Assembly (NCBI RefSeq): GCF_021130785.1
Contig: NW_025776787.1
Location: forward strand, 62,001 to 126,000
Length of the DNA stretch: 64,000 nucleotides
From: Homalodisca vitripennis
Taxonomy: Eukaryota; Arthropoda; Insecta; Hemiptera; Cicadellidae
Direction of reading: 5' to 3'
Position numbers and translations under genes: made by a program. Each line of letters begins with the position of its first letter. Positions within the stretch are counted from its first letter, which is position 1. This document shows, in pieces, positions 22,701-37,700 of the stretch. The notes beneath the pieces are model-generated. The model had not been told where the DNA came from. It made no database searches and saw only the letters and a list, made by a program, of their open reading frames with translations.

Positions 22701-25700
22701 AGATGCAAAATCTGTGAAAGAAAATATAGTCGACCGAGAAATAATGCAGACTTTGGATACTTTCAAGTGAGTTTTAGTTATTGCCATTGGTTAATTTAAC
22801 AACAATGATTGTGTAAGCCAAAGTTAGTACATTTTTTATCTAAGGTATATTATATAGTAATTTTTTTGTTATCAGATTGTAGATTGTATGTCTTTATTTC
22901 ATGACTACAATTTTGGTATCAATCTAAATTTTGAAAAATGCTTAAAAACTTATGCCAAGATTTAAATCAACGCATGGTAATTTTCTGGGATATAACTCTT
23001 AAGTACTTCTAAAAATGAATCGCCCCCTTTAAATGATATTTTAATTCAAAATTGGAATTGGAATATGTAAGATATTAAAAATTTTGTTGACTGTACAAGT
23101 ATCATCTGAGAAATTTAAAATGGATATTGACAGGAGCCCTCTCTGATTATTGGTAATATTTATAATTGAAAGTAAAAATTAGTCAAAGAAAATAAAAGAA
23201 GATATTTTCATGCCACAATGTGTCATTTACGAGAAAATCTAGTTTGAAAGTGAAAATGCTGTTTTGGTGGGGTAGAAAAGGGGCCAACAGTTAATCCTGC
23301 CTTGGCATTACTGCTCCAATTTCATAGAGCTACAAAAATGTACAGAAACTTCTAAAACACTAAGATGAGGTTTAACCCTTTGACTGGTGGGGTTTCTTTT
23401 CAGTAAGAGTGTCCTAAAAAGTGAGTTTAAAAACATTTATATCTAGTTTATTGTTAGTTGATTTGAGTTAACGTCAGGAGAGGTGTTAGGTATGTAAAAC
23501 ATTTAATTTAACATATTTGAATTAATTTATATATATATAATCGGTAACATAAAGTGAGATTACAACATGTATACAGAATTGTACACAAACAGAAATAGAA
23601 TCAGCTGATTACTTGAAACAACCAATTGAATACCGTCATATGGCAGTAAATTGGTTCTAAAAAGAAAGAAACAAAAGAGTTACTGCAATTTAGTGCGAAT
23701 TATGAAACTATTCGAAAGTGTTTTTTATCTATTCCGCTAGGTCACATATATATTCAGGTAAGAGATTATTCATCATAAAACATTATTGTTAAGATTAGCA
23801 TTAGCACTTCCCACACGGCTATCGGAATTACTGAACGCAGCCTGTAGTGCAATCCTGAATTAGTTTCGGATCGAAAGGTTAAGTACTTACGGAGTTTTTG
23901 CCAAACCTAAGTATCAAAACAAATTTAATTAAGTAATTATGTTAAGTAAGTATGCCACCTGTTTTTCAAAATAAATCTAAAGGTACTTCATCCCATCCTA
24001 AGTTTTGACATATAAAATGAAGCTCTGATCATTACAACATTTGGCTAATTTACTTAATTCTCTTTTGCTTTCACTTAATCATAATCCCCAAAGTGACCCA
24101 ATTTTTTGAGTATTCTTACGATTTATTTTCATTGTACACAACTTGAGAGGAAAGCTAATTTAAATTTTGACATGAAAATATTAAAAATTTTGCTGACAAC
24201 TGTTTTCTTTAACTTAATCCAAAGAGTTTTATTAAATCCAAGGCGTTTAAAAATTTAGAAGTGTTATGTTCTGAAAAGATTCAATTTTTTTTTTTTTCAA
24301 ACAGTTACTTTGAACTTTGTAATTCTTATCAATAGTAATAAAGAAAGCTCTATTATCAGACAGGTCCAGGTCTAAATTTAGTAAAATATTGTGAACAAGT
24401 CTTTGATGTCAATGTTATTCTGGTAGGTTCAACAAATTTACAAAAAACTCATGAAGTCTAATAATATTTTTTTAAATTGTCTTTTGCAACTGGATTTCCA
24501 TTTATTCATAATATTGATGTTAAAATCTGCAGCAATCAACACTAATTCATTTTTAACCTATTTTATAATCAATTAAAAAAGTATTTTAATTTACTTAAGA
24601 AAACTTTAAACGTTTGTTTTATCATGTACTTGGTATGTAACAAAAACAATCGTATTTAAATCCGGTATCATTCACTATTCCTCAAACACATTCCTCAAAT
24701 GATATACACAAGTCAGTTCTCTCATTAAATTTTATACTATTTTTAATCAATATTAGTACCTTCATGAATGTTTACCTCTCTACAGAATTAACTATCATTG
24801 AAATTCAGCAGCAGTTTTTTTTTCTGCCCAGCCAATGTTCATTGAGACAAATAACATTAATATCTCTGAGTTAGTATTGATTTTAAAAGTGTTTTAGATA
24901 TAACTCCCTTGAACATTTAAATACATGAGCCATGAGAATTTGCCATTACTTAATAAGTCATGATTATTACGTACATTTAGTCTAAGATTGCAATTAACAT
25001 TTCCTAAACTAGGCCTATCTTTATTTACCAGAGGTCTTTTCACAGTATCTGGATAAAAACCTACAACTAGGCGTGTTTCTCATCAGAAAAAAGAGGATCA
25101 CTACTCTTATAATAATTTTAACAATACTTATCTTAGCCATACTTCTTGAAATGTTGCCCATGATATGTATAATGACTTCTAAAAATATCTGTTACACCAA
25201 TATAGTTTACAAGTATCAGATGAGAACATTGCTTTATTAGACTACCATTTTAGCATATATATAAACGACTAACCTCCCTACTGTCATTTCAGGTTTCTTT
25301 ATATAATTAACCATAATCCATTTACCAGTCTTGTTAAATTGTTGCTCTTGATATATATATATATATATATAATTACTTTTACAATTTGTTGGTTACATCA
25401 ATATGTTTTACAAGTTTGAGCTGAGAACATTGTTTCATTAGACTACAATAAGATCTCAATGTGAACGGTAAATACAATTTGTATATTTACTTGTAAAACA
25501 AAATATGGTTTACCCGTTGATCAATATTGGTCGAATCGTAAAACGGCAATACCAGTGCGATACAGAATGTGTGTTGGTCGGCTGTACGTATTGTACAAAC
25601 CTGTCAGAGTGTGGCCATTGCCTTCTGCTATTTCACTGTCACTTTCACATTAGATCTCCCCAACCATCACTACCGGTGCCATCATCTTCATGGGAAACAC

Positions 25701-28700
25701 GATAAGTCACTGTTGACAGAGATAATAATTGTATCCACTTCTTCGTCTATGGCACGTTACCTTTGCCTATATGTATCTTCTATCTTATAGACGTGTTCGC
25801 AACACTTCCGTCATTTCATAACTGGATACTTATTAATAACTTATAGCAGAACTCTTTGTTTTCTTTCATGTACTCAGTAAAGTTTTCAGCAACTCTGCCC
25901 TTAATATCACCCCACACTAACTCAATTGGGCTCAGATCTGCATGATAGGGCAGCAGACAAAGTACAAGGTGTCCAGAATCAATAAAAAATGTATCAACAG
26001 ATAATTGTTTTGTCACAGGAGCAGATTTTCCAAACACTATCAGTTATGCCTTTGTCAAAGTTGGGGGTTAACTCAATACCTTGCTGGGTGATCCAGTCTT
26101 GGATTTCGGCCTTGAACGTCCCATTGTTTATTTTGTTGTCTTTCTTGTTATGGTAGCTTGCATTGTCCATAGATACCACACTTTTCAGGGAGAATTGGAA
26201 TTAGACATTGGTTGGCCCACTTTGAAAAATGTTTGTAGTCCATATCATAGTGATATTCTTAAAACACATTGATTTCCCCCCCTTCTTATTGGCAGGCTGC
26301 CATATTCTTAAGGCATTTGGAACCAATCCTGCTTCATCTCCAGCGTTGAATTATTAGAAGTCTTGGGTCCTTACTAAAGTCTTTTGTTATCCCGATTTCG
26401 GATTGAGACTGCCAGTATTTAAGGATAACATGCGACTTGTTAACGTACGTTTCGTCTATGTGCACTATATTTTCCCTATCATGCCTCATTTTTTTGGATA
26501 TCGCATAAAAAGTTTGCTCGCCAGCCTGCTACATGAGTATGTTCAAGTAATATTTTACACTTTGACTGATTTCCAAGCTATTTGAATCCCATTTTTTTCA
26601 ATAAATTTCTTAGGTATTCTTTACCACACTTTAGGATATTTTCTTCCTCTAACAGAACTTTAAGTTTAGTCAGTGTAGGAGGTCCCTTGTTTAGTGCATA
26701 AAATTCATGTATTGTTCTTTCTAATGATGCGTTTTGTAAAATCGTCAACAACACATTTTTTATTCCTACTGCCTTTTTTGCCATCGGGAGTTCTGAAAGT
26801 CAAACTTCCCCTTGCCAGAGATTCTTTTCCCTCAGCTGCTATTTTTTCTGTTAAGGAATCGAAGAGACACCAGTTGTGTTACTTGCAGCCTCAACTACGT
26901 TGTATTTTAAATTGTACTGTTCATTTGTATCTTTGAGTGTTTGTAGACATTATACACAATTTCACGAGACTGTCCGCACAGTGGATGCCCCAAAAACATG
27001 CTGATTTAAATGTAGACGCCATCAAGTATATGTATACATGAGCTAAGCGACACATGTAAAGGCCTACACACAACAAAACAATATAGTTACAGAATAGGGA
27101 AGTAGCTGCAGTGTAAAAAAAGGTGCATGCGAGAAATTATTTAAACAGCTGACAAGAAGATGCTCCTCCTAGTCCCCACCACTGCTCGCCACACTCCCCC
27201 TGCCGGAGGGGGGCCCCTCCTGCAGGGTGCTGCTCAGATATTGACTTCTGCACAGGTTTCTTTGCAAGCGGTTTATTTATAACTATAGCGCATATAACAC
27301 ACTTGTTGAAATGTTGCCCATGATATGTATAATTACGACTAAAAAAGTCTGTTACACAAATATAATTACACATTTGAGCTGGGAACATTGTTTCATAAGA
27401 CTACCATTTAAGCTGTGAGTTCTAAAGATTTCCTGTGGTAAACCATATTTGAAAAGGACACCAACAATATGGAGATTTTTCTTATTACTAACATTAGTTA
27501 CTAATCTATCTGTATTAAACTCATTTACAAAATATACTTGACCAATCTTTATACAGTCATTACAGATTATCTTTAAATAATTAAGAATAGGGCATTTACC
27601 AGATTTGTTAAAATGTTGCCCATGTACAATTACAACTAAAAATATCTCTTACATCAATATAGTTTACAAGTTTGGGCTAAGAACGTTGTTTCAAAAGAAT
27701 ACCAGAATAAAGTGAATTCCAAAGATTTTCTGTGGTAAATCGTATCTGAAAGGCACATTAACATTATGGAGATTTGTCTTATCACTAACATTTACTAATA
27801 TAAATGTATTAACACATTGACTGCTGACGGCAAATACATGTAAATTACACCAGAACCTAGTCTAATATTTATTAATACACTTACCATTTGCTATCAGAGG
27901 CAGATTTATGGGCAGATAATAACGTCCGTGATCCAAAATGGCGGATTACATGACGTCACAGATTGACCCGCGGATCCGCGGGGTCATCACACGGAAAGAG
28001 TTTTGTCGCACAGAGCGCGGCTAAAAAGTCTAATAACGCGAGTGGCTACCGTAAAAACAATCCAATTTGAAACTATTTCATTATACAGTGTAAAACAAAA
28101 ACAAATAAAACTATATACAATATTTACAAGGTCTTGAGGGCATGGCTTTTACTACTGGCCTCTGTGATGTATGTCAAAACAATTGACAGCACAAAGTCCT
28201 GGTTTACCTGGACAAACAGAACATGTATATGTTATCATCTTCCTTTTCTTTTCATTCTTGTAGCATACCCTACAATCTTTACGTTTTCTGTCACCCTTTT
28301 TATCCCGTTCTTCATTTTGTACAAGTTTGTGAGTTGGGTTTCTTGGCGGAGTAATGAGAGGAGCTTGCTGCTTTTGGGGGTAAAAGACTCTCTATCAAAC
28401 TGCTTCTAAAGTCGTACAAAGATAGTTTTTTGTCAATCGCATGCATATTGTGAAGCTGCATGGCATTTATTACGATCATTTGCATCACATGAATAAATAT
28501 CTTTTTATACCATCGCAAGGTTTTACGCTCGCAAGGATAATAAGAGCATCTGGTCCGCTCGGTCGATGCCTTTCATGTGTGCATTGTATTGCACTATTGG
28601 CAGGGGCTTTTGGATTTCCTGCCCTCTCTTGTTCACAACCGTATTAAAATACTCTCTCACGTTGTGGTGTCAATTTATTATTATATCTTAAGATAAATAA

Positions 28701-31700
28701 AGAGAAAAGGTGGTTGAGAAAATAAATAAATTCTTGTTTACAATCTGTATTACAAACTTTTTATGAACTATAATTATTAATTTCTTTTACAATTCTTTTA
28801 TTAACAATTCTCAGGGTTCTTTTAAAAAATATAATGAATGCTCTATTAAATACAATTGTTTCTGCTCTTATCTAGGGGTAGGTTCTTTCACCTGACAAAG
28901 ACAATTTAAAAGCAAAGACAGCCATATTTAACTAATCACAACTAATCACTAATTAACTAATCACAACCTTATTGACCAAGGAAATCATCTAAGGATATTT
29001 CATCAAAACATAGACTGCTTAGGTGGGAAAATTAACAGATTGACACACATTCTAGAACTTCATTCACCTGACCTGGTAATCTTGTCAGAGCATGGTCTTA
29101 AAGAGTACCAGCTCTCAAGTACTAGACTGCCAGGCTACAACTTAATAGGAGGCTTCTCTCGGCATACCTGCAGAAAAGGAGGTGTAGCAATTTTTTCCAG
29201 TGAAACACTAGGAAACCAAGTACACAATTTAACAACTGAGCTTGCTTGTGAACTTACGTGTGAAACTCACGTAGTACATGTGACTATTGGCAAAACCACA
29301 ATCTATGTAATTGGAGTCTACAGACCACCAAGTGGAAACCTTGACAATGCCCTTGACATTTTATCTAGTACTCTGGACCTTATTCCAACATGGAAATGTC
29401 CTACTATAATCATGGGTGACATTAATGTAGACGGGCTGAATCATGACTATAAAAACCAAAAACTTAAAGACATGTTGGCCAGTCATAACATCACCAGGAT
29501 AGATCTCCCACCCACTAGAGTAACTCTGAACTCTAAATCATCAATTGACTTTGTCTGCTCTAACCTTGACATAGGTAAAATTGACGCTGATTTAATTATC
29601 ACTGGCCTATCAGACCACAAAGCTCAGCTCTGCTCAGCTAGTATTCCGAACAAAAAATTACCTTTGCCCATTTTAACCAATAGACATTTCTCACAGAAAA
29701 ACCTAGATTACTTCAAAAACCTGCTTCATTTAGAGACATGGCAAAATGTATATAACTCCCCTTCTGTGGAAGAATCCTATGAATATTTTCATGAAATACT
29801 CATTCAAACTCTTAATGCAACATGTCCACACAAAAAATCCCGCCCGAAAATAAAATCAAAATTCAAAGCAACCAATGAAGAATCTGAAAGGTTGAGAAAA
29901 ACATTTTCTAAGATCCCTGGAAATGGAATTAACAACTGGCAGTGAGGGTGATAAAATAGAAACAGCTATCAGAAAAAAGAAATATGACCTCTACTTGAAA
30001 AAACTGAGGAAACAGTCAACCTCAGACTTCATTAATAACTCACATAACAAACAAAGGGCTGTTTGGGAGGTTATTAACTACGAAAAATGCAATAACAGTA
30101 AAAAGGACGAACCACTTAAACTTATAATCAATGAAAAACTGATCCAGGACCCTTTGGAAATAACTGAACACTTCAACCATTACTTTACAAAAATAGCTGA
30201 CATCACTCTCTGTAACGCTAACCAGGCCATAAATAATCAGCTAAAAACATGGAAAGACTATGGCGATGTACCTGACTTCATCCCACTCTCAACCACACCG
30301 GAAGAAGTCCTTCATATACTCACATCCCTTAAATCGAAACCAGCCGCAGGTGTCGATGAAGTCTCTTCCACACTCCTAAAACACTGTAAGGATGAAATAG
30401 CAAATCCCTTATGTCACATAATTAACCTGTCGTTTTTCACAAGGTGTCTTTCCTATGAAACTGAAACTTGCAAAAGTATTTCCTAAACACAAGAAAGGCA
30501 ATACAACATCAGTGGAAAACTATAGACCTATATCGATTCTTCCAACGATATCAAAAGTAATTGAAAAAATCTTTCTGAATCAATTGACAGCACATCTGAC
30601 TACTCAAAACATCTTGACGCCTCAACAGCATGGCTTCTTACGAGGAAGATCCACCACCACGGCTATAGTTCAACTGACAGAGTTTATTATCGACAAACTT
30701 GAAGAAGGTACAACAGTAACCGCCATGCTACTAGACTTCAGCAAGGCTTTTGATTGCCTAAACCACTCTCTACTGCTCCAAAAAGTAGGGAATATGGGCA
30801 TTAGGGGAGCATCACATGACTGGCTTGCTAGCTACCTGAAAGATCGACAGCAACTAGTGGAAGTAAATTATACCAGAAACAACACATCCCATAAAGCAAG
30901 ATCAACCTTACTCCCAATCACTAGAGGTGTACCTCAGGGATCTATACTTGGACCAGTGCTCTTCATATTGCTGACAAATGACCTACCAAGCTATCTTCTT
31001 GACTGGGCCCAAGCTATGTTATATGCAGATGACACCGCTCTTCTTTTTTCCAAAAAAGACACAGAATCTCTTGAAATAAATTCATTTATAGCCCTGAATA
31101 TGACAAAGCAATACTGCCAACATAATGACCTAGTTCTTAATGAGAGCAAAACACAACAATTAATATGGAAAGGCCGAAGAACCAATGATTACTATGGCTT
31201 ACCTGAAATAATCCAAGATAATGAAGCCAAGTATCTCGGCATAACAATAGATGACAATCTCTCTTGGAACTCACACATTGATGGTCTTTGCAGCAAGCTC
31301 AACTCTAGTATCTATGCTCTTAAAAGAATAAAAAGTACTTGTAACAATGATACTACCAGGACAGCATACTTCTCTCTTTTTGAATCTCATCTGAGGTACG
31401 GACTACTTGTGTGGGGCAACTCCTCAGTAAGAAACAGGGAGCGGGTTCTGGTTCTACAAAAGAAAGCAATTCGAATTCTTGTGGGACTGACTCCTCAAGA
31501 CTCATGCCGTCAGGCATTTGGAGAACTAGCGATCATGACAGCTGTCTCACTCTACATCTGCGAGACCATCTGCTTCACAATAGCTCAGAAACCTGACCAG
31601 CTAGGTGACACACACAACTATGACACCAGAAACGCCTGTAACTATGCCCTCCCCACACACCACCTGACCCTATTTGAAAAGAAACCTACATACATGGGGA

Positions 31701-34700
31701 GAAAACTTTTCAATCATCTTCCAGAGGACCTCAAGAGACGCAGAGATGAGAAGTACTTCAAGACAGTACTCAAGGCCTGGCTGCTGCAGAAACCATATTA
31801 CACCCTAGAAGAATTTTTAAATACCTGATTGTACAACTAAATTACATTGACACAATTCTGTACTCCATGTATACGAATAAAGATTTCTGTATTCTGTATT
31901 CTATTCTGCATATATTAAATTATTTATCATGACAATTATTGTTTGGAAGATTAAAATATTGAAATAAAGAAATTGATATTAATTGTAAGTAAAAAATAAT
32001 ATTATGACAGAAAATTGATATTAAAGTATTTTATGAGCTTTAAAGGAAATTTAGTACAATTTTAAGTTCATTTAATTGGGTTTGGACAATGATCTTTGAA
32101 AGAAAGGTTTATATTGGAATATAAATTAAATCTCTGACCAGTTTTCTCCTTTATTGAGCGATTGGATAGCTGGGTTGTGATGAAGGGTATCCTTGACGAA
32201 TGTCTAGAAGACGGGCTCCATCCTGGTGGGTAGTTTGGTGAAATGATGAGAGTGAAGATCTGGATGTTCTATGTGCTGAAGTTCTTGAAGTTCTATTTGA
32301 AATACTTCTCTTGATGCTGGATGTCAGTTCTGGCAGATGAAGCGACGAATATGAGAGTGAAAAAATACCAAGTATAATACACTGCTTGGTGTCAATTATG
32401 ATAAGTTCAATGTTCTCACTCAACTAATTCCCTTTGTCAAGTATAAAAGGAATATTCTCGAAGCTCAGGTGAGTGTACTGTGTAATTTGATATTTTACTG
32501 GTTAAATTGAAGGTTTTTATGATAAATTAAAAAAAAAATGTAGTAGTCAGTACACGGAGATCTGTCTTGTCTCAAGACCTCGAGGAGACTGGTTAAAGAT
32601 GCTAACAAGATGGCTTGGGTCTGTGTGAAGCTGTTTAGATCACTGCTGGCCAATCAGAGTGGTCAGTTAACAATGGCGAACTGAGGAATTTTTCTTATTG
32701 GTCAGAGTGAGGAAGAAGGGTTTTGGGTTTGAGAATTTGATTTAAATGTTCCTTTATTGCTCTTATAATTAAAAATAATAATTTAGAAATATCGGATTAT
32801 ATTAAAAGAAACGATCTTTAGGTATTCGGACAAGTTTTTTTTTTTTTTTTTTTATATATAAGCATTGTTTGGTAATAGTTAATGGCTTCTCCTGTCGTAC
32901 AAGTGCTTAAATATACTTATGCTAAGGTTCTAAATTGTTATATTGTGGGTGTGAGCATTATTAAATTCGTATTTCTTACACAAATCTACTATAGAAAAGT
33001 ATAATTTGTTTTGTTCTTAAATCTAGAGATTATTAAATATATTATATAAGAAGTCTTATTTTAATGCATGGGCAAGTGTTTGATTTGAAAGAACATCGAT
33101 TTTGTCAGTAGGATGTTACTTGAGATAGGTCAGTGGTCACTGTCCAAGATGGCTGCTATTATTACACCAAACCTCCACTGTCGATTGCTCCCTTTTAGGT
33201 TATCCCGAGCATTGAAAGAAATTATATTCAAAAATCCTTTCGTAGATGATTTTTATGATCTTGGGTGGTAGTTATCTATATACTGGGTCCTTTTCGCTAT
33301 TAAATGTACTATTATTCTGGTATTGACAAATATTGTTAAACTAGGCTCTAAATTATGTTTGTTTATAATTAACTACAGGATAATGGTATTTAATATTTAA
33401 AGACAAGATTCAAATCTTCCATCAGAACATAGATTGGCTGTGCAATAAAATCGATAGATTAAATCACTTTTTACACATCCACAAGCCCGATTTAGTTGTC
33501 CTCACAGAACATGGACTAAGTGAATTAACTTTGAAAAATGTATGCTTGGTGGACTACTGTCTGGTAACTGCATTTTGCAGAGAGAGTCACAGGAAAGGTG
33601 GTGTTGCCATCTACAAGCACACTGACATGGCTAATGAGGTGGAGAGTGTTAATATTGCTGACCATTCAGAAGAACTCGTATGTGAAATGTCTTCGATCAG
33701 GATAACATTCGACAGGAAATCATGTTTATACATTCTTGGGATATATCGACCACCCAGTGCTCCTCTTGACAATGCCTTGGCCCTGTTAACTGATACCCTC
33801 AGCTTGCTTCCTTGTGACAACAATGGAATTTGTATTGTTGGTGATATCAATGTAAATTGCTTGCTTCCATCAAGAGAAAATGTAGCATTATGCGAAGCAC
33901 TCGCCACCTTCGATGTAACCAGAATACCGTTGCCTCCTACAAGAGTCACTAATACCTCTGCTACTTCCATTGACATTGTCTGCACCAATCTTAACACTGA
34001 CAGAGTAAAAGTCATAGTGGAAAATACGGGCCTTTCAGATCATATGGGACAGCTTTGCTACGTTGACGCCCCAATAAAGAAAAATGAAGCTTTTAGAACT
34101 ACTCACAGACAATTTAATCCTGACAACCTCCAGCACTTCAAGGACATCCTGTCACTTCAATCATGGGACAGAGTCTATCAGGCAGCCACAGCAGACGAGG
34201 CTTACATGAACTTTATTGATACCCTGACAATAGCCCTTGACATCACATGTCCACGTAAAATTTGCATACGGAAAAAAAATAGAGGAAAAATTCTAGCCCT
34301 ACACAACCCAGAAGCTAACAGCCTTAGAAAAGAGTTCATCCTGGCGCTTGACAAATATAAAAAAACTGGAAGTGAGCAAGACAAAGTGGATGCGTTTAAC
34401 AAGAAAAAAATGTATGATATAAAACTAAAAACTCTAAGACGGGAAGAAAATGAAAGCTTTATTGCTGAGTCAAGTAATAAATCTAAAGCCATCTGGAATG
34501 TCATCAATAGTGAGAGAATTTTAAGAAAAGACAGTGCAGGGGCAAGATGGCAGATTGATGTTGGAGGAAAGGTAGAAGAAGACCCAGACAAATTGTGTGA
34601 ACACTTTAATATCTTTTTTTCCAATATAGCAGAGCAAACTCTACTGCAAAACAATCAATCAAGAGCCATTGTTATGAGTGATACTTCTTTTCTTGGAACT

Positions 34701-37700
34701 TCACTTATGGAATGGAGACTCACTTCCTTCAGTGAAGTTTTTAACACTATAATGTCACTGAAGTCAACATCTTCTTCAGGTATCGATGACGTGAGCTCTA
34801 AGCTGCTAAAGTTTTGCATTGGTGAAGTATTTTTACCCATTACAGATATAATCAACAAGTCTTTGTCTCAAGGGATTTTTCCTAGCAAACTAAAAATATC
34901 TAAAGTTTATCCCCTTCATAAGCAGGGAAGCAAAAAGGAGCTACAAAATTTCAGGCCGATATCCCTAATCCCAACTATTTCAAAAATCATAGAAAAAATA
35001 ATTTTAACCAGAATTCAAAACCACCTTAAACTCAACAATCTCCTGCCTGGATGGAACAGAGAGGACTGCAAGATCTGGGCCCTTGGCTGTTACAAGAGGT
35101 GTTCCCCAGGGTTCAGTGTTGGGCCCGGTTCTGTTTGTTCTTTTTACTGCAGACCTACCTAAGTATTTGGGTAATATAAGCTACCCAGTCATGTTTGCTG
35201 ATGACACCGTTCTTGTAACGAGTGGCAATGCCATTGAAGACCTGGACATTCGTACCTTCATATCAGTCAGTATGGCACAACAATATTGCTCAAATAACAA
35301 CCTAGTTTTTAACGCTGCAAAGACAAAATATCTCGCTTCTGGACGATTAAAAGAATGCTTGACTGAGCCCCCAGATCTTCAGAGAGTTGACAACACAAAA
35401 CACTTAGGCCTAACTCTGGATCAAGGCCTTTCCTGGAGCAATCACACCGACCAACTGTGTTCAAGGCTTAGCTCTGCAATCTTTGCAATGAAGAGGATTA
35501 AATCCATTGGTACCTCTATCGCTTTGAAAGCCGCATATCACGCTCTGTTCGAATCACATGTTCGATATGGAATAACTCTGTGGGGAAGTTCATCTGCCGG
35601 CAACCTTCATCGTGTCCTGGTATTACAGAAGCGGGTTATGCGGATCATGGCAGGACTACAGCCACAAGAATCTTGTAGAGAGGCTTTTAAATCTTTTGAG
35701 ATACTCACAGTAGTGTCCATATACATCATCGAGGTAATCACCCACGCCTCAAGAGAAAGATTACCAAGGGTTGGTGACGTCAACAGCTACACAACAAGAC
35801 GGGCAAATGATATATCCCTTCCAGCGCATAGAACAACCCTTTACACCAAGAAGCCTTCCTATAGCGGTGCAAGACTCTTTAACATGCTTCCAGAAAACTT
35901 CAAAACATGTGACTCTAAAACTCTGAAGAAAAGACTGCACAGCCTGTTGATAAACTCTACAATTTATAGTTTGAATGAGTTTTTTAATTCTGTTAATGCT
36001 ATTATTTAAGACATGTATGTGTATGTATATGCATTCATATATTTTCTCCTCATATATATTTTATTTTACAGAAATGTTAGTTGATATCAAATTTTAAAGA
36101 TATTTTCTCTTTGCATTTATAATAGTTTTAAACTAGTTTACCTACTTCTTGATGACATCAATTTTTACTGCATGTGTTGACTCTGTAACCATTCTTGATG
36201 AATGTGTGAATAAAGATATTATTGAATTGAATTGAATTGAATATCTAATAAGTGATTTTTTAACATATTTTGGTGATGTTCAGAGCTATATTACATAATA
36301 TTATAAGAAACTAAATAAATCTAATCTATTTGTCATTGCGTCAGGTCTAGGGTTAAAATTCAATTATGGTTAGGCCATGTTGAAATTGGATAGACTAGTT
36401 AATATTATAATTGTTTTTGAATCTTCTTATTTAGGTACATGTTTTCTTATAATTAATATTGTTTTGGAATGTGTTTGCATTAAATGATGATATTATGTTG
36501 TGTCTTAACTAATAGTGGTTTTAGGCCTATATTATGTAACATGAAAATCTGAATTAAACTTAAAATTAACCTATGAAATTAGAAATAACTGAGAACAAAT
36601 CTTAAAACTAAACAAAATCTTACATTTAACAACTTATAAATAAACTTGGTTAGTCTTTTATTTAAAAAATGTAATAACCGTGACCATTTCATTTTCGTAC
36701 TCGTTTGATACATACATTACAGTACGTTTGTCACACCATTTCCCGACCATAATACCTTCTGCATACTGAGCTTGTGTTTCCCCTTTCTTTAGCTGGGCGC
36801 TTTTCACTGCTGCTGGATTGTGTTTCCTATCTGCTCTCAAAGTTCCAGTGCAGTAGGTTTTTTCAGAGAGAAGCTTAGCTGCCAATTCAAAACTATTATA
36901 GAAGTTGTCCATAAAAATGGAGTGGCCATTTCTAAGTTTACCTTCCATGAGTTTCAACACTACCTTAGATGAGTGACCTTTACCAGACAAATCTCCGTCT
37001 TTACCAGAATAGATTAAAAATCTCAATTTCAGTCCAAAAGGCTCAGTAAGAGAGTATAAGTTCACTCCATACTTATGGCGTTTGCCTTTTATATATTGGC
37101 GAAACACCAATCTTCCTCGCCACAACACCATGGCTTCGTCCAGTGACAACTCTTTACATGGATAGTACACCTCATCCATCTTGTTGTTGAAGTGGTCAAC
37201 AATTAGTTTCACCTTTGCTAAACGATCAGTTTCGTTTCCATTTTCTGATGAAAAATGTAAGCATCTGAGTATGAGGAGGAACCGATCTCGGCTCATATAC
37301 TCTCTAAAAAGTGGCAAATTGTAGAATCTATTTGTTTTCCAGTAGTCCTGGAGTCGGTTGAGACGAATTGAGCCAGTATGCAAAAGTAGGCCTAGAAAAG
37401 TTTTTAATTCTGCCACTTCAATGTCCTTCCATCTTGTGACACGAGAATGTGTAGTTGTTGTTGGTCCACAAAATAGTTCTAGAGCATATTTGTTTGTTTC
37501 AATGCACACTTTTTCAAGGAATGGATCGTCCATCAACATAAAAAACCAGTCAATCGGTGAACCATTACCTGGTACATCTACTAGCAATCTATTGTTTCCG
37601 GTGAAAGGGATCTGTCTTAGTCCATTTGTATTATTAGCCCATGAAGGGTTTATTACAATATTTTCACTATCACTACCCGAACTGTCAACAGCAGTGTTTC

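Larger units (their letters stand above)
24300..27812 (-). mobile_element. degenerate non-LTR element with tandem ORF1 esterase fragments, left half of array
   Basis: Minus-strand fragments of a CR1-like element occur. Endonuclease pieces include AADFNIN (about 24520) and a CLNEHW-like block (about 24850). At higher coordinates there are repeated copies of the esterase His block ([10 protein letters not shown] and variants) near 25150, 25350, 27320 and 27620. An ITm transposase remnant lies between them (25690-26990). The array stops at the TTAA 27809-27812, where PB3 is inserted, and resumes at 38043. Everything here is frameshifted. Confidence 0.7.

Noticed and set aside
32151..32423. 90-codon minus-strand ORF
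   Set aside because: Low-complexity Ser-rich translation without homology that I recognise. No promoter or context supports it.
33611..34654. Two minus-strand ORFs of 134 and 150 codons
   Set aside because: Antisense shadows of R2 ORF2.
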